A stretch of 64,000 nt of DNA, taken from assembly GCA_022009815.1 (NCBI GenBank), contig CP091725.1, positions 124,001 to 188,000 on the forward strand, given 5' to 3'. Source of the stretch: Bacteroidales bacterium. GTDB lineage: Bacteria; Bacteroidota; Bacteroidia; Bacteroidales; Muribaculaceae. Made by a program: the position numbers and the translations under genes. The notes under the pieces were generated by a model that made no database searches, had not been told where the DNA came from, and saw only the letters and a list, made by a program, of their open reading frames with translations. This document shows, one piece after another, positions 27,432-37,573 of this stretch (within the stretch, counting starts at the first letter, position 1; the number at the start of each line of letters is the position of its first letter).

Positions 27432-28539
27432 ACAAATCGCGGAACACCATATCCGAAAGCATCACGCCATGGCGCGTAAGCCTCACCACCGAGCCTTCGC
27501 GCACCAGACATCCGTCGGCAATATGCCTGTCCACTATCCGGGCGGCATATTGCCGACGCTTCTTTCCAAACCGTTTTTCCAAATCGTCAAGACACATTCC
27601 CGCACGCGTGCGCAAACGCGTCATCACCCATTCATCATAAAGCTGGTCGGCAGTTTCGCACTCCTCCTCATACGCCACTCCCGCGGCGTCTACTTTTTCA
27701 AGATACTCCTTCAAACTTGAAGGATTGTAGCGGCGCACCCTGCCGTCGAAACTGTGGGCAGACGCGCCAAGTCCCAAATAAGGCGTAAAATCCCAATATG
27801 CCGAATTATGCCGCGAATGCCATCCCGGTTTTGCAAAATTCGAAATCTCATACTGCTCATAACCTGCGTCGTGCAGCGTGGCAGCCAACTGCTCGAACAA
27901 AGCCACCGTAAGATCGTCGTCAAGTTCGCTGAAGTCGCCGCGGTCGCGCATACGCGTCAACCGCGTACCCTCCTCATACGTCAGACTGTAGGCCGACACG
28001 TGAGGTGTGTTTAGAGCAACCGCCTCCTCGAGCGACTTTGTCCACGACTCAACCGACTGCCCCGGTATTCCGTAAATAAGGTCGATGCTGACGTTCGCGA
28101 TTCCCCCGTCGCGCAATGTGGCGACCGCCGCTTTCGCCTGCGCCGCATTATGCCTGCGCCGCAGAAACTCAAGCTCCTCGTCGCAGAAACTCTGCACCCC
28201 CATACTCACACGGTTCACACCCGCCCGTTTCAGCCCATCCACAAAGTCGGGAGTCACATCGTCGGGATTCACCTCCACCGTCACCTCCGCCCCCGCAGAC
28301 AGCACCGGCATCGACACCAGTCCGGCAATCTCGTTGACCGACAACAACGACGGCGTTCCGCCACCTATATATAAAGTTCCGACCTCTTCCCCTCTCAACT
28401 CACCCAGCCTCGCGTCGTATTCCTTAGACAACGCCGCAAGATATGCACTGCGTTTCTCCGCAGTCACAGCCACCGAGAAGAAGTCACAATATATGCATTT
28501 CGTAGCACAAAACGGTATATGAATGTAAATTCCAGCCAT
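27418..28539 (-). CDS. hemW: Radical SAM heme chaperone HemW
   Basis: A 373-residue radical SAM protein starting at ATG 28539. The cluster motif is IPFCATKCIYCDFF (Cys 11, 15, 18), followed by TLYIGGGTPSLL, VTVEVNPDDV and VNRVSMGVQSFCDEELEFLRR. A HemN-type C-terminal domain ends the protein. Absence of an extra N-terminal cysteine extension argues for the heme chaperone HemW rather than coproporphyrinogen dehydrogenase HemN. The 18 codons above 28539 have no similarity. It is convergent with and overlaps the CotH gene end. Confidence 0.9.
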   Translation of the reverse strand: MAGIYIHIPFCATKCIYCDFFSVAVTAEKRSAYLAALSKEYDARLGELRGEEVGTLYIGGGTPSLLSVNEIAGLVSMPVLSAGAEVTVEVNPDDVTPDFVDGLKRAGVNRVSMGVQSFCDEELEFLRRRHNAAQAKAAVATLRDGGIANVSIDLIYGIPGQSVESWTKSLEEAVALNTPHVSAYSLTYEEGTRLTRMRDRGDFSELDDDLTVALFEQLAATLHDAGYEQYEISNFAKPGWHSRHNSAYWDFTPYLGLGASAHSFDGRVRRYNPSSLKEYLEKVDAAGVAYEEECETADQLYDEWVMTRLRTRAGMCLDDLEKRFGKKRRQYAARIVDRHIADGCLVREGSVVRLTRHGVMLSDMVFRDLFIVE

Positions 28540-28608
28540 AAAAATCTTAAAAAATATAATTTTTCCGCCCAAAACAACGAAACATGTTGTCAAACATACA
28601 AATTTTTC

Positions 28609-28639
28609 TTTGAATTACCATCAAACATACGTAAATTGC
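28609..28639 (+). promoter_or_regulatory. Possible promoter of EF-G2
   Basis: -33 TTTG (28609-28612), 19-base spacer, imperfect -7 TAAATTGC (28632-28639). This would give a leader of about 40 bases. Confidence 0.45.
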
Positions 28640-28687
28640 GCTTAGAATTTACAAACACTATTATTAACTTCATTTATTCTCTAATAC

Positions 28688-30843
28688 ATGAAAGTTTACG
28701 GAACTAACGAAATTAAGAACATCGCCTTGATAGGCAGTAAGGGATCTGGTAAAACCACACTTGCAGAAGCAATGCTTTTCGAGTGTGGAGTTATAAAACG
28801 CAGAGGAACCATCGATTCCGGAAACACTGTATGCGACTACTTCCCAGTAGAGAAAGAATACGGCTACAGTGTGTTCTCAACAGTGTGCTATGCCGAGTTT
28901 CTCAACAAGAAGCTCAACGTGATTGACTGCCCTGGAGGCGACGACTTCGTGGGAAGCGCCATCACGGCTCTCAACGTGACCGACACGGGCGTGTTGCTCA
29001 TCGACGCACAATATGGTGTTGAAGTCGGTAGTCAAAATATTTTCCGCGTCACGGAAAAAATCAAGAAACCAGTTATTTTCGCCGTCAACCAACTCGATGG
29101 CGACAAGGTTGATTTCGACAACGTCATCAACCAAATGAAAGAAGTGTTCGGCAACAAGGTTGTCCTCGTACAATACCCCATCAACCCAGGCACAGGCTTC
29201 AACGCTATGATCGACGTGCTTCTGATGAAGATGTACAAATGGGGACCCGACGGTGGTGTTCCGACAATCACCGACATTCCTGCCGAAGAAATGGAAAAAG
29301 CGAAAGAATTAAACAAAGTGCTTGTTGAGGCAGCCGCTGAAAACGACGAGAGCCTGATGGAGAAATTCTTCGACCAGGGAATGCTTTCAGAGGACGAGAT
29401 GCGCGAAGGCATCCGCAAAGGCTTGGTTTCACGCGACATTCTTCCAGTGTTCTGCGTAAGCGCTTTGAAAGATATGGGTGTGCGCCGCATGATGGAATTC
29501 CTCGGCAACGTTGTGCCGTTTGTCGACGACATGCCAAAACCAGAAGACAACAAAGGCGAGGAAATCGCAGCCGACAGCAACGGACCGACAAGCTTGTTCG
29601 TGTTCAAGACTTCTGTTGAGCCTCACATCGGCGAGGTATCATATTTCAAGGTAATGTCGGGTACAATAAAAGCCGGCGACGACCTTACAAATATGCGCAC
29701 CGGCAACAAGGAAAGAATCGCCCAACTATATTGCGTATGCGGTCAGATCCGCACGAATGTCGACCAGCTCAACGCCGGCGACATCGGCGCCACAGTGAAG
29801 ATGAAGGATGTCAGCACAGGCGACACTCTCAACGCAAAAGGCTGCGAATACGTGTTTGACTTCATCAAATATCCCGCTCCAAAGTTCCAACGCGCCATCA
29901 AGCCAGTCAACGAGCCTGACGCAGAGAAACTCAACGAGGCACTCAACCGCATGCACCTTGAGGACCCGACATGGATTGTAGAGCAGTCGAAGGAGTTGAA
30001 ACAAACCATCGTTTCAGGACAAGGCGAGTTCCACCTGCGCACACTGAAATGGCGCATCGAGAACAACGAGAAGATTCCTGTAAACTTCTTCGAGCCGCGC
30101 ATCCCTTACCGCGAGACTATCACAAAAGCGTCGCGCGCAGACTACCGCCACAAAAAGCAATCGGGCGGTGCCGGACAATTCGGTGAGGTTCACTTGATTA
30201 TCGAGCCATACACAGAAGGCATGCCAGAACCTGACACTTACCGCTTCGGCAGCCAGGAATACCGCATGAACGTGCGCGACAAACAGGAAATTCCATTGGA
30301 TTGGGGCGGCAAGCTCGTGGTCTACAACTGTATCGTAGGCGGCGCAATCGACGCCCGTTTCATCCCGGCAATCGTCAAGGGTCTGATGGACCGCATGGAG
30401 CAAGGCCCACTTACAGGCTCATACGCCCGCGACGTGCGTGTATGCATCTACGATGGTAAAATGCATCCGGTTGACTCCAACGAAATCTCGTTCCGTCTTG
30501 CAGGCCGCAACGCCTTCAGCGAAGCGTTCCGCAATGCGAATCCAAAGATTCTTGAGCCGGTTTATGATGTCGAGGTATTGGTTCCGTCAGACAAGATGGG
30601 CGACGTGATGAGCGACCTTCAGGGACGCCGCGCAATCATCATGGGCATGGAGAGCGAGAAAGGCTTTGAGAAGATCACAGCCCGCGTGCCTCTGAAAGAG
30701 ATGGCATCCTACTCTACCGCACTCAGTTCAATCACCGGCGGACGCTCTTCGTTCACTATGAAATTTCCGCTTATGAGCTCGTTCCTACCGACATTCAGGA
30801 GAAACTGCTCAAGGCTTACGCAGAAGAGAACCACGAAGATTAA
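28688..30843 (+). CDS. Elongation factor G paralogue EF-G2 (apparent frameshift near 30764)
   Basis: A five-domain EF-G-like protein. The P-loop is GSKGSGKTT (residues 16-24) and G4 is NQLD (134-137). The switch II motif, normally DTPGHVDF, reads DCPGGDDF (80-87), so the catalytic histidine is Gly84, and the usual RGITI of switch I is missing (EYGYSVFST). This matches the Bacteroides EF-G2 group, described as a translocation factor without GTPase activity. Domain IV contains KKQSGGAGQFGEVHL. At 30764-30766 one T is apparently missing; restoring it gives KFSAYELVPTDIQEKLL and a stop at 30843. Normal EF-G must be elsewhere. Confidence 0.92.
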
Positions 30844-30867
30844 CACTTAGTTTTTCTCCTACAATAA

Positions 30868-30906
30868 AGCAATCCTGTCGCCATGTGTGGCAGGATTGCT
30901 TTTTTT
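30868..30906 (+). terminator. Terminator of EF-G2
   Basis: A 12-bp stem (30868-30879 with 30889-30900, one T-G pair) has a 9-base loop followed by seven T. Confidence 0.88.
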
Positions 30907-30927
30907 CTTCAAACGAATTGCCTGCGG

Positions 30928-31377
30928 CTACAAGTCGTCATAGCAAGGCACGTCTTTAAGAAACACCGCCTTGTTGGCATCGTAGTCGACACGGCAACAG
31001 AAAAGCTGTCTGCCGTTGCACACCGTCAGATACTTGACCCGCAACACGGTGTTGTAGCGATAGATTTGGTTGAACACCTCCTGCGTGATTTTCACCGACG
31101 GCGCTTTGTATTCCACAATCATAAGCGGGCATCCCCGCCTGTCAAACACCACCGTGTCACATCTGCGCTCACGCCCGTTTTGATTGATTGCAATCTCATT
31201 GCCCATAAGACCTGCAGGATAACGCTTGCCGTCAATCAGATGGCGCACAAACATCTGCCTCACATTCTCTTCAGGAGTCATAGCCACATACTTGCCACGG
31301 AGGCAATCGAATATCTCCTGCCGCCCGTCGACAATGCGAGTCTTAATGTTGTCGTTTTCAAAATTTTGTTGTGGCAT
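30928..31377 (-). CDS. HsdR N-terminal-domain-like protein (PD-(D/E)xK fold)
   Basis: A 149-residue protein resembling the N-terminal nuclease domain of type I restriction subunits (HSDR_N). The core CDTVVFDRRGCPLMIVEYKAP gives the D...ExK pattern, with EENVRQMFVRHLIDGKRYP before it. No helicase or specificity subunit is adjacent, so it is not a restriction system by itself. In Bacteroidota this small protein commonly neighbours holA, as here, divergently with a 63-base gap. Start ATG 31377 is preferred because the longer frame runs into holA regulatory DNA. The function is unknown. Confidence 0.8.
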   Translation of the reverse strand: MPQQNFENDNIKTRIVDGRQEIFDCLRGKYVAMTPEENVRQMFVRHLIDGKRYPAGLMGNEIAINQNGRERRCDTVVFDRRGCPLMIVEYKAPSVKITQEVFNQIYRYNTVLRVKYLTVCNGRQLFCCRVDYDANKAVFLKDVPCYDDL

Positions 31378-31440
31378 ATCTGCTGTTCGTTCGTAAAATT
31401 TGTGTAAATTTACTCCGATTTTTCTACACATACAAGAATT

Positions 31441-32475
31441 ATGGCAAAGACCGCAGGCCCTACGCGCCAGCAAATTGAGACAGACATACGAAAAAAGCAG
31501 TTCGCTCCCATCTATCTGCTTATGGGAGAGGAGTCATTCTATATCGACCGCATAGCCGATATGATTCTGAAAAATGCGCTCACCGAAGAAGAGAAAGACT
31601 TCAACCTGACCACTTACTACGGCGCCGACGCCACAATGGCAGACGTGGTGCTGGCATGCCGCCGCTACCCGATGATGGCCGAACGCCAAGTGGTGTTTCT
31701 CAAAGAGGCGCAGGCTGCCAAGACCGGGCATCAGCTCAAATGGGACCAACTTCAGCAGTACGCATTGAAGCCAACACCCTCCACAGTGCTTGTGGTGTGC
31801 CACAAAGGCGGTTCGCTGAAAGCGGCGGCTCTGACGAAAGCCATAGTGCAGAGCGGCGGTGTGGTGTTTGAATCAGCGGCTCTCCGCGAATTCAACATCG
31901 ACCGGGCAGTGTCGGAATACGCCGGTACTGTAGGCTGCAAACTCGACCCCCGCGCCCAGGCGATGCTAATAGACCACATCGGCTTCGACCTCGCCCTGCT
32001 CGCCAAAGAAATCGACAAACTGCGGATGACGCTACCCGTCGGTGCGGTAATCACGCCGGAGTCAGTTGCCGAGAATGTCGGCATAAGCAAGGAGTACAAC
32101 AACTTTGAGCTCATCGCCGCCATCTCCAAACGCGACAAAGTGAAGACATTCAAAATCATCAACTATTTCAGGTCGAACCCCAAGAAAAATCCGACCGTGC
32201 CCATTACCCCACTCATTTTCAACTTGTTTGCCAACGTGCTTATCGCCTACTATGCCCGCACCACCGACGAGCGGGCACTGATGGAAGCCCTGCGGATGAA
32301 AACCCCCTACCAGCTTCGCGACGTGCGCGCCGCAATGCGCTGCTACAATGCCACTCAAGCCCTGCGCATAATCGCCTGCATACGCGAGTTTGACGCCCGC
32401 AGCAAAGGCATCGGCTCCAACCGCAACGAGTATGACCTGCTCGAAGAGCTTGCCACCAAAATCTTTTGCGTATAG
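31441..32475 (+). CDS. holA: DNA polymerase III subunit delta
   Basis: A clamp-loader subunit that opens the sliding clamp. The 344-residue protein has FAPIYLLMGEESFYIDRIAD at the N-terminus, FLKEAQAAK, an AAA-like middle with DHIGFDLALLAKEIDKL, and a C-terminal helical collar. The length fits HolA. It is divergent from the HsdR-N-like gene, and a 150-base non-coding stretch follows before moxR. Confidence 0.92.
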   Translation: MAKTAGPTRQQIETDIRKKQFAPIYLLMGEESFYIDRIADMILKNALTEEEKDFNLTTYYGADATMADVVLACRRYPMMAERQVVFLKEAQAAKTGHQLKWDQLQQYALKPTPSTVLVVCHKGGSLKAAALTKAIVQSGGVVFESAALREFNIDRAVSEYAGTVGCKLDPRAQAMLIDHIGFDLALLAKEIDKLRMTLPVGAVITPESVAENVGISKEYNNFELIAAISKRDKVKTFKIINYFRSNPKKNPTVPITPLIFNLFANVLIAYYARTTDERALMEALRMKTPYQLRDVRAAMRCYNATQALRIIACIREFDARSKGIGSNRNEYDLLEELATKIFCV

Positions 32476-32576
32476 AAATACGCATAAATATGTTAAATTA
32501 ACATATTCCTTTAACATTATAAACCATTAATACCATTAATTAACACCGAAAAGTGCTGAATTATAGCCGATATGTC

Positions 32577-32584
32577 TAATTTTG
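32577..32584 (+). promoter_or_regulatory. -7 promoter box of the moxR/Bat operon
   Basis: TAATTTTG fits TAnnTTTG and lies 42 bases before the moxR start. The -33 position (around 32553) has no clear TTTG, so this is moderate evidence only. Confidence 0.45.
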
Positions 32585-32625
32585 CACTTGCCTAAATTAT
32601 TGAAACAATAGATAAATATATAAAT

Positions 32626-33621
32626 ATGAACGGAACAGTGAATATCAGAGAATTAAATGATCTGATTGCAAGTAAAAGCAACATTGTCAACTTAGTAACA
32701 CAAGGCATGAACCAGCGCATCGTTGGTCAGAAACACCTTGTCGACTCATTGCTCATAGCCCTTTTGTCAAACGGACACGTATTGCTCGAAGGTGTGCCTG
32801 GATTGGCTAAAACTTTGGCAATAAAAACGTTGGCATCCATCGTAGAGGCTAAATACAACCGCATTCAATTCACGCCCGACCTTCTGCCTGCCGACGTTGT
32901 GGGCACAATGATGTACAGCGTGCAGAAAGAAACATTCCAGATAAAGAAAGGCCCCGTTTTCGCCAATTTCGTGCTCGCCGATGAAATCAACCGTGCGCCG
33001 GCAAAAGTGCAGAGCGCACTGCTTGAAGCCATGCAGGAGCGTCAGGTGACAATAGGCAGCGAAACCTTCAAACTCGACGATCCGTTCCTCGTAATGGCAA
33101 CCCAGAACCCAATCGAGCAGGAAGGCACCTATCCTCTTCCAGAGGCGCAGGTAGACCGTTTCCTTCTGAAAGTTGTAGTCACCTACCCGACCAAAGAGGA
33201 GGAGATGCAGATTGTCAGCCAGAACATCCGTCCACAGCAAAGCGAGCTCCGTCCGCTGCTTAAGCCGGAAGACATTGTCGACGCTCAGAATGTAGTGTCG
33301 CAAATCTATATCGACGACAAAATCAGCCAATATATCGTAGACATTGTCAACGCCACTCGCAAGCCAGCCGACTGTGGCCTCAACGACCTTGCAGGCCTCA
33401 TAGCGTTCGGCGGCTCGCCACGTGCATCAATCGGACTTGCCCTTGCATCGCGCTCATACGCATTCCTCAAAGGACGCGGCTACGTTCTGCCGGAAGACGT
33501 GCGCGCCGTGTGCCACGACGTGTTGCGCCACCGCATCGGCTTGACCTATGAGGCAGAAGCAAACGAGATTACATCTGACGAGATCATCAGCAACATACTC
33601 GACAAAATCATTGTTCCTTAG
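32626..33621 (+). CDS. MoxR-family AAA ATPase
   Basis: A 331-residue AAA+ ATPase of the MoxR type, thought to act as a chaperone for proteins with von Willebrand A domains. Walker A GVPGLAKT is at 56-63, Walker B VLADEINRAPAK near 116-127, sensor MATQNPIEQEGTYPLPEAQ, and the arginine region ALASRSYAFLKGR. It is the first gene of an eight-gene operon leading to the VWA proteins BatA and BatB, which fits that role. Confidence 0.95.
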   Translation: MNGTVNIRELNDLIASKSNIVNLVTQGMNQRIVGQKHLVDSLLIALLSNGHVLLEGVPGLAKTLAIKTLASIVEAKYNRIQFTPDLLPADVVGTMMYSVQKETFQIKKGPVFANFVLADEINRAPAKVQSALLEAMQERQVTIGSETFKLDDPFLVMATQNPIEQEGTYPLPEAQVDRFLLKVVVTYPTKEEEMQIVSQNIRPQQSELRPLLKPEDIVDAQNVVSQIYIDDKISQYIVDIVNATRKPADCGLNDLAGLIAFGGSPRASIGLALASRSYAFLKGRGYVLPEDVRAVCHDVLRHRIGLTYEAEANEITSDEIISNILDKIIVP

Positions 33622-33639
33622 TCTTAACCACAATAGATT

Positions 33640-34515
33640 ATGGACGCCAACGAACTTTTAAGAAAAGTCAGGCAGATTGAAATCAAGACACGCGGTCTGT
33701 CGCAGAACATATTCGCCGGAGAATACCACTCCGCGTTCAAAGGACGCGGTGTGACATTCTCGGAAGTGCGCGAATATCAGTACGGCGACGAGATACGCGA
33801 CATCGACTGGAATGTCACCGCACGCTGCAGCAAGCCCTTCGTAAAGGTCTACGAAGAGGAGCGCGAGCTGACCGTGCTGCTGCTTGTCGACGTTTCCGAC
33901 AGCGGCAATTTCGGTGCGGTAGGCTCGGTGAAGCGCGAGTTCATCTCTGAAATCGCCGCCACTCTTGCCTTCTCCGCCATCCAGAACAAGGATAAAGTCG
34001 GAGTGGTGTTTTTCAGCGACAAAGTTGAAAAATACATACCGCCACAAAAAGGGCGCAAACATATCCTTCTCATAATCCGCGAGCTGCTTGATTTCAAACC
34101 GGAAAGCCACGGCACCGACATCGGCGTTGCGCTGAAATTCATGATCGGTGCGGTGAAAAAGCGCACCACGGCTTTCCTGTTGTCAGACTTCATCGACAAC
34201 CACGACTACACCCAAGCCTTGAGCATCTGCAGCAACAAACACGACCTGACGGCGCTTCAAGTCTACGACAAACGCGACACAACGCTGCCGCGTGTCGGGC
34301 TCGTCAAGCTTCTCGACGCAGAGACCGGCGGCACAAAATGGGTCAACACCAGTTCGAAGAAGGTGCGCAACGCATATGAACGCTGGTGGTACGGACACCA
34401 ACAGACTCTTACCGACGCATTCGTCAAGAGCAAGGTTGACTATGCCACCATCGCCACCGACGAGGACTATGTGAAAGCCCTTATGGGTATGTTTAAGAAA
34501 AGAGGACATAGATAA
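33640..34515 (+). CDS. DUF58 domain protein of the Bat operon
   Basis: A 291-residue cytosolic protein with the DUF58 signature YQYGDEIRDIDWNVTARCSKPFVK near residues 46-70 and a degenerate VWA-like fold (LLLVDVSDSGNFG, HGTDIGVALKFMI). DUF58 proteins regularly sit next to MoxR ATPases. It lies 18 bases after moxR and 6 before the next gene. It has no signal peptide. The biochemical role is unknown; a partner of MoxR is inferred from context. Confidence 0.92.
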   Translation: MDANELLRKVRQIEIKTRGLSQNIFAGEYHSAFKGRGVTFSEVREYQYGDEIRDIDWNVTARCSKPFVKVYEEERELTVLLLVDVSDSGNFGAVGSVKREFISEIAATLAFSAIQNKDKVGVVFFSDKVEKYIPPQKGRKHILLIIRELLDFKPESHGTDIGVALKFMIGAVKKRTTAFLLSDFIDNHDYTQALSICSNKHDLTALQVYDKRDTTLPRVGLVKLLDAETGGTKWVNTSSKKVRNAYERWWYGHQQTLTDAFVKSKVDYATIATDEDYVKALMGMFKKRGHR

Positions 34516-34521
34516 ATTCAA

Positions 34522-35520
34522 ATGAAGATATCAACGAAAATAGCGGCAACAGTCATAGCCCTCTGCAGCGCGGCTACAGCGGCGGCTGCCCCCGCGACCA
34601 TACGGTCGTCGATTGACTCCACCACAATGACGATGGGCAACAAGACGATGATCCGTGTGGCTGTGGTGAAAGACAAATCGCAGGCCGGACACCTTATCGC
34701 CCCACAGGACTCTATCGTCAACGAAGTGGAAGTGGCCGGCGAAATCAGCCACAGCGTTGCCGACCTGGGCAACGGCCGTGTGCAGGAAACCTACGTCATC
34801 CCCGTGCAGGCGTTTCTTCCGGGTGCGTACGTGCTTCCCGGCATGAAATACGTGCTTGAGGGCGACACGCTCGTAGGCGACGAGATGCCGCTCAAGGTTC
34901 TTGATGTAGACACCCGCGAGCTGGAGAAAAAAGGACTCTACGACTATAAGACAGTTGCCAATCCCGACAAGAAATTTTGGGACTTCATTCCTGATTTCGG
35001 TGAGTTTTTCAGAAAGAATCCGTGGATATGGTGGGTTCTCGGCGGCTTGGCCCTGCTTGCCGCAGCCGCTCTCGGCGTAATAATGTATCAACGCAAGAAA
35101 GCCGGCAAACCGATATTGCCGTTCATTCCGCAAAAGCGTCTGCTGCCGCCATACGAAGAAGCGATGGAAGCCATCGCCGCCCTGCGCAAGTCGAATCTTG
35201 CCGCACACGGCGACATCAAGGGCTACTACACCCGCCTCACCGACATTGTGCGCCGCTACATCTGGCGTCGCTACGAGATAGGAGCGATGGAAATGACATC
35301 GGCTCAGATATTGTCGGCTGTGAGCAGACAGGACAGCATCAAGGAAACCAACGGTTTGAGTTTTCTCCTTGAGACAGCCGACTTCGTGAAATTTGCGAAG
35401 ATGGCACCGTCAACCGACGAGAACGAGCGGTCGATGCAAGCCGCAGAGACATTCATCGAGAGCAACAAGCCCGTAGAGCCGTCGCCGGAGGAAGCATCTA
35501 AAAACAAGAAGGAAAAATAG
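34522..35520 (+). CDS. Bat-operon membrane protein with BatD-like exported part
   Basis: A 332-residue protein with signal peptide MKISTKIAATVIALCSAATAAAA, an exported beta-rich region (to about residue 155), one transmembrane helix (WIWWVLGGLALLAAAALGVIMY, about 171-192), and a cytosolic tail with EEAMEAIAALRKS and a DUF4381-like helical region (YYTRLTDIVRRYIWRRY). Such a protein commonly separates the DUF58 gene from batA in Bacteroidales. It may assemble with BatA and BatB in the inner membrane; that is inference. Confidence 0.7.
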   Translation: MKISTKIAATVIALCSAATAAAAPATIRSSIDSTTMTMGNKTMIRVAVVKDKSQAGHLIAPQDSIVNEVEVAGEISHSVADLGNGRVQETYVIPVQAFLPGAYVLPGMKYVLEGDTLVGDEMPLKVLDVDTRELEKKGLYDYKTVANPDKKFWDFIPDFGEFFRKNPWIWWVLGGLALLAAAALGVIMYQRKKAGKPILPFIPQKRLLPPYEEAMEAIAALRKSNLAAHGDIKGYYTRLTDIVRRYIWRRYEIGAMEMTSAQILSAVSRQDSIKETNGLSFLLETADFVKFAKMAPSTDENERSMQAAETFIESNKPVEPSPEEASKNKKEK

Positions 35521-35536
35521 ATAGAGCAAAAACATT

Positions 35537-36526
35537 ATGGAATTTGCAAGACCACATTTATTTTGGCTGTTTCTCATATACATACCTTTGATTTTCTGGT
35601 ATGTGTACAAGATCAGGAAAATAGACCCCACCATACAGGCGTCGACACTCGATGCCGTGAAGAATTTCCGCACCAGCTACCGCGTGTGGCTGCGCCATGG
35701 GCTGTTTGTCGTGCGGCTGCTCGCCATCGGCTGCCTCATCGTGATACTTTGCCGCCCGCAGACAAGCAACAAATGGGAGACATCGAGCGTTGAAGGCACC
35801 GACATCGTCATTGCCCTCGACATGTCGACGAGTATGCTGGCAAAAGATTTTACCCCCGACCGCTTCGCCGCAGCCAAAGATGTTGCGTCGGAATTCATCA
35901 GCGGCAGAGAGTCGGACAACATCGGTCTGGTGGTGTTTGCCGGCGAGAGTTTCACGCTGTTGCCGATGACCACCGACAAGTCGTCGCTTCTCAACGCAGT
36001 GAGCTCCGTGGAGATGGGACTGCTTGAAGACGGCACGGCAATCGGCGACGGACTTGCAACAAGCATCAACCGCATCGTTGAAGGCAAAGCCAAGTCGAAG
36101 AGTATCATATTGCTGACCGACGGCTCCAACAACACCGGACTCATCGCGCCGCTCACCGCTGCGGAAATAGCCAAGGACAAGGGCATCAAAGTATACACCA
36201 TCGGCATCGGCTCCAACGGCAGCGCGCTGTCGCCTGTGGGCATCAACTACTACGGCAAGCTCGAATATGACTATGTGAAGGTCACCATCGACGAGCAGAC
36301 CCTGCAGTCGATAGCCCGGATGACCGGCGGCAAATACTACCGCGCCACCGACAAGAACTCTCTTGAAGGCATATTCAAGGAAATCGACGCGCTGGAAAAG
36401 ACAAAACTCGACATCTCCAGATATCACAACACAGAGGACGACTATATGCTCTGGGCATGGCTGCTTCTGGCATTCGTAGGCCTCGACATCGTGTTGCGAA
36501 TGACGGTGATGAGAAACATCCCTTAA
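35537..36526 (+). CDS. batA: Aerotolerance VWA protein BatA
   Basis: A 329-residue inner-membrane protein: two N-terminal helices (8-24 and 55-73), a periplasm- or cytosol-exposed VWA domain with an intact MIDAS motif ALDMSTSM near 93-100, the second metal-site threonine region in LEDGTAIGDGLATSI, LLTDGSNNTG, and a C-terminal helix. Bat proteins support oxygen tolerance in Bacteroides. It follows the preceding gene by 16 bases and precedes batB by 12. Confidence 0.93.
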   Translation: MEFARPHLFWLFLIYIPLIFWYVYKIRKIDPTIQASTLDAVKNFRTSYRVWLRHGLFVVRLLAIGCLIVILCRPQTSNKWETSSVEGTDIVIALDMSTSMLAKDFTPDRFAAAKDVASEFISGRESDNIGLVVFAGESFTLLPMTTDKSSLLNAVSSVEMGLLEDGTAIGDGLATSINRIVEGKAKSKSIILLTDGSNNTGLIAPLTAAEIAKDKGIKVYTIGIGSNGSALSPVGINYYGKLEYDYVKVTIDEQTLQSIARMTGGKYYRATDKNSLEGIFKEIDALEKTKLDISRYHNTEDDYMLWAWLLLAFVGLDIVLRMTVMRNIP

Positions 36527-36538
36527 AACGAAAAAGAT

Positions 36539-37541
36539 ATGTTTAGTTTCGGAAACCCCAAAATATTATTTTTACTGCTGCTGATTCCCGCCATGTTCGG
36601 CTTGTTTCTGCTCGCCCGCAAAGCACGGACCAAGAAACTGAAACGCTACGGCAGACTCGACGTAGTGCTCGGACAAATTCCCGACGCCTCACGCTATACC
36701 CCATGGATTAAAATCGGCGTCGAGTTGCTTCTTGTGGCAGTAGTTATAGTAATCCTTGCCCGCCCGCGCGCCAAAGGCTCATCCACCCTCACCAGCAAGA
36801 AGGTGCAGGGGTCGGAGATTGTCGTGGCTATGGACATCTCAAACTCAATGCTCGCCTCGTCGACAAACGACGCCGACGGCATCAGCCGCCTGCAACGGGC
36901 GAAGTTTATTGTCGAGAAGCTGTTTGACCGTATGACAAACGACAAAGTAGGACTTGTGGTGTTTGCCGGCGACGCCTACGTGCAGATGCCCATAACCAAC
37001 GATTTCAGCTCGGCAAATGTTTCTCAACAGCCTGTCGACCAACATGGTCAGCAATCAGGGCACGGCTATTGGAGCGGCGATAGAGACTTCAATGGGTCTG
37101 TTCTCCAACAATCCTAAATGCCAGAAGTCGATAGTGCTTATCACCGATGCCGAAAACCACGAGGACGATGCCATCGCGGCTGCCAAAGCCGCCAAGGACA
37201 AGGGCATTGAGATTGATGTGGTCGGAGTGGGTTCATCGTCGCCGATGCCAATTCCTATGGGTGGCGGCACATATATGTCGTTCAACAACCAGCTGGTGCG
37301 CACTGCCTTCAACGAACAGTCGGCTCAGGAGATAGCGAAGGTGGGCACCGGAGTCTACGTTTCCGGCAACAACACCAGCGCGGTCGACATTCTCGACGAC
37401 CAACTGAAAAAAGCGAAAAAAACGAATATGGACAAGAAAGTCTTCTCTCCGGCAGATGAGCAATTTCCTGTGTTTGCATGGATTGCCCTCATCCTGCTTG
37501 TGACAGACATCCTGGTTTCTGAAAGAAAATCTCATGGCTGA
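36539..37541 (+). CDS. batB: Aerotolerance VWA protein BatB (apparent frameshift near 37015)
   Basis: A second VWA membrane protein with two N-terminal helices and the MIDAS motif AMDISNSML near 97-105. After the shift it continues LNSLSTNMVSNQGTAIGAAI, VLITDAENHEDD and a final helix FAWIALILLVTDILV. The break is at 37015-37017; two additional A give SSAKMFLNSL, the usual family reading. The restored length is about 334 residues. BatA and BatB are probable partners. Inactivation is doubtful given the pattern of similar errors across the window. Confidence 0.92.
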
Positions 37542-37573
37542 CGAAGACCAACTTCTTTGGAAAATAAAACAAT

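Noticed and set aside
30928..31377. Restriction-modification system
   Set aside because: Only an HsdR-N-like domain is present; no helicase, methylase or specificity gene nearby.
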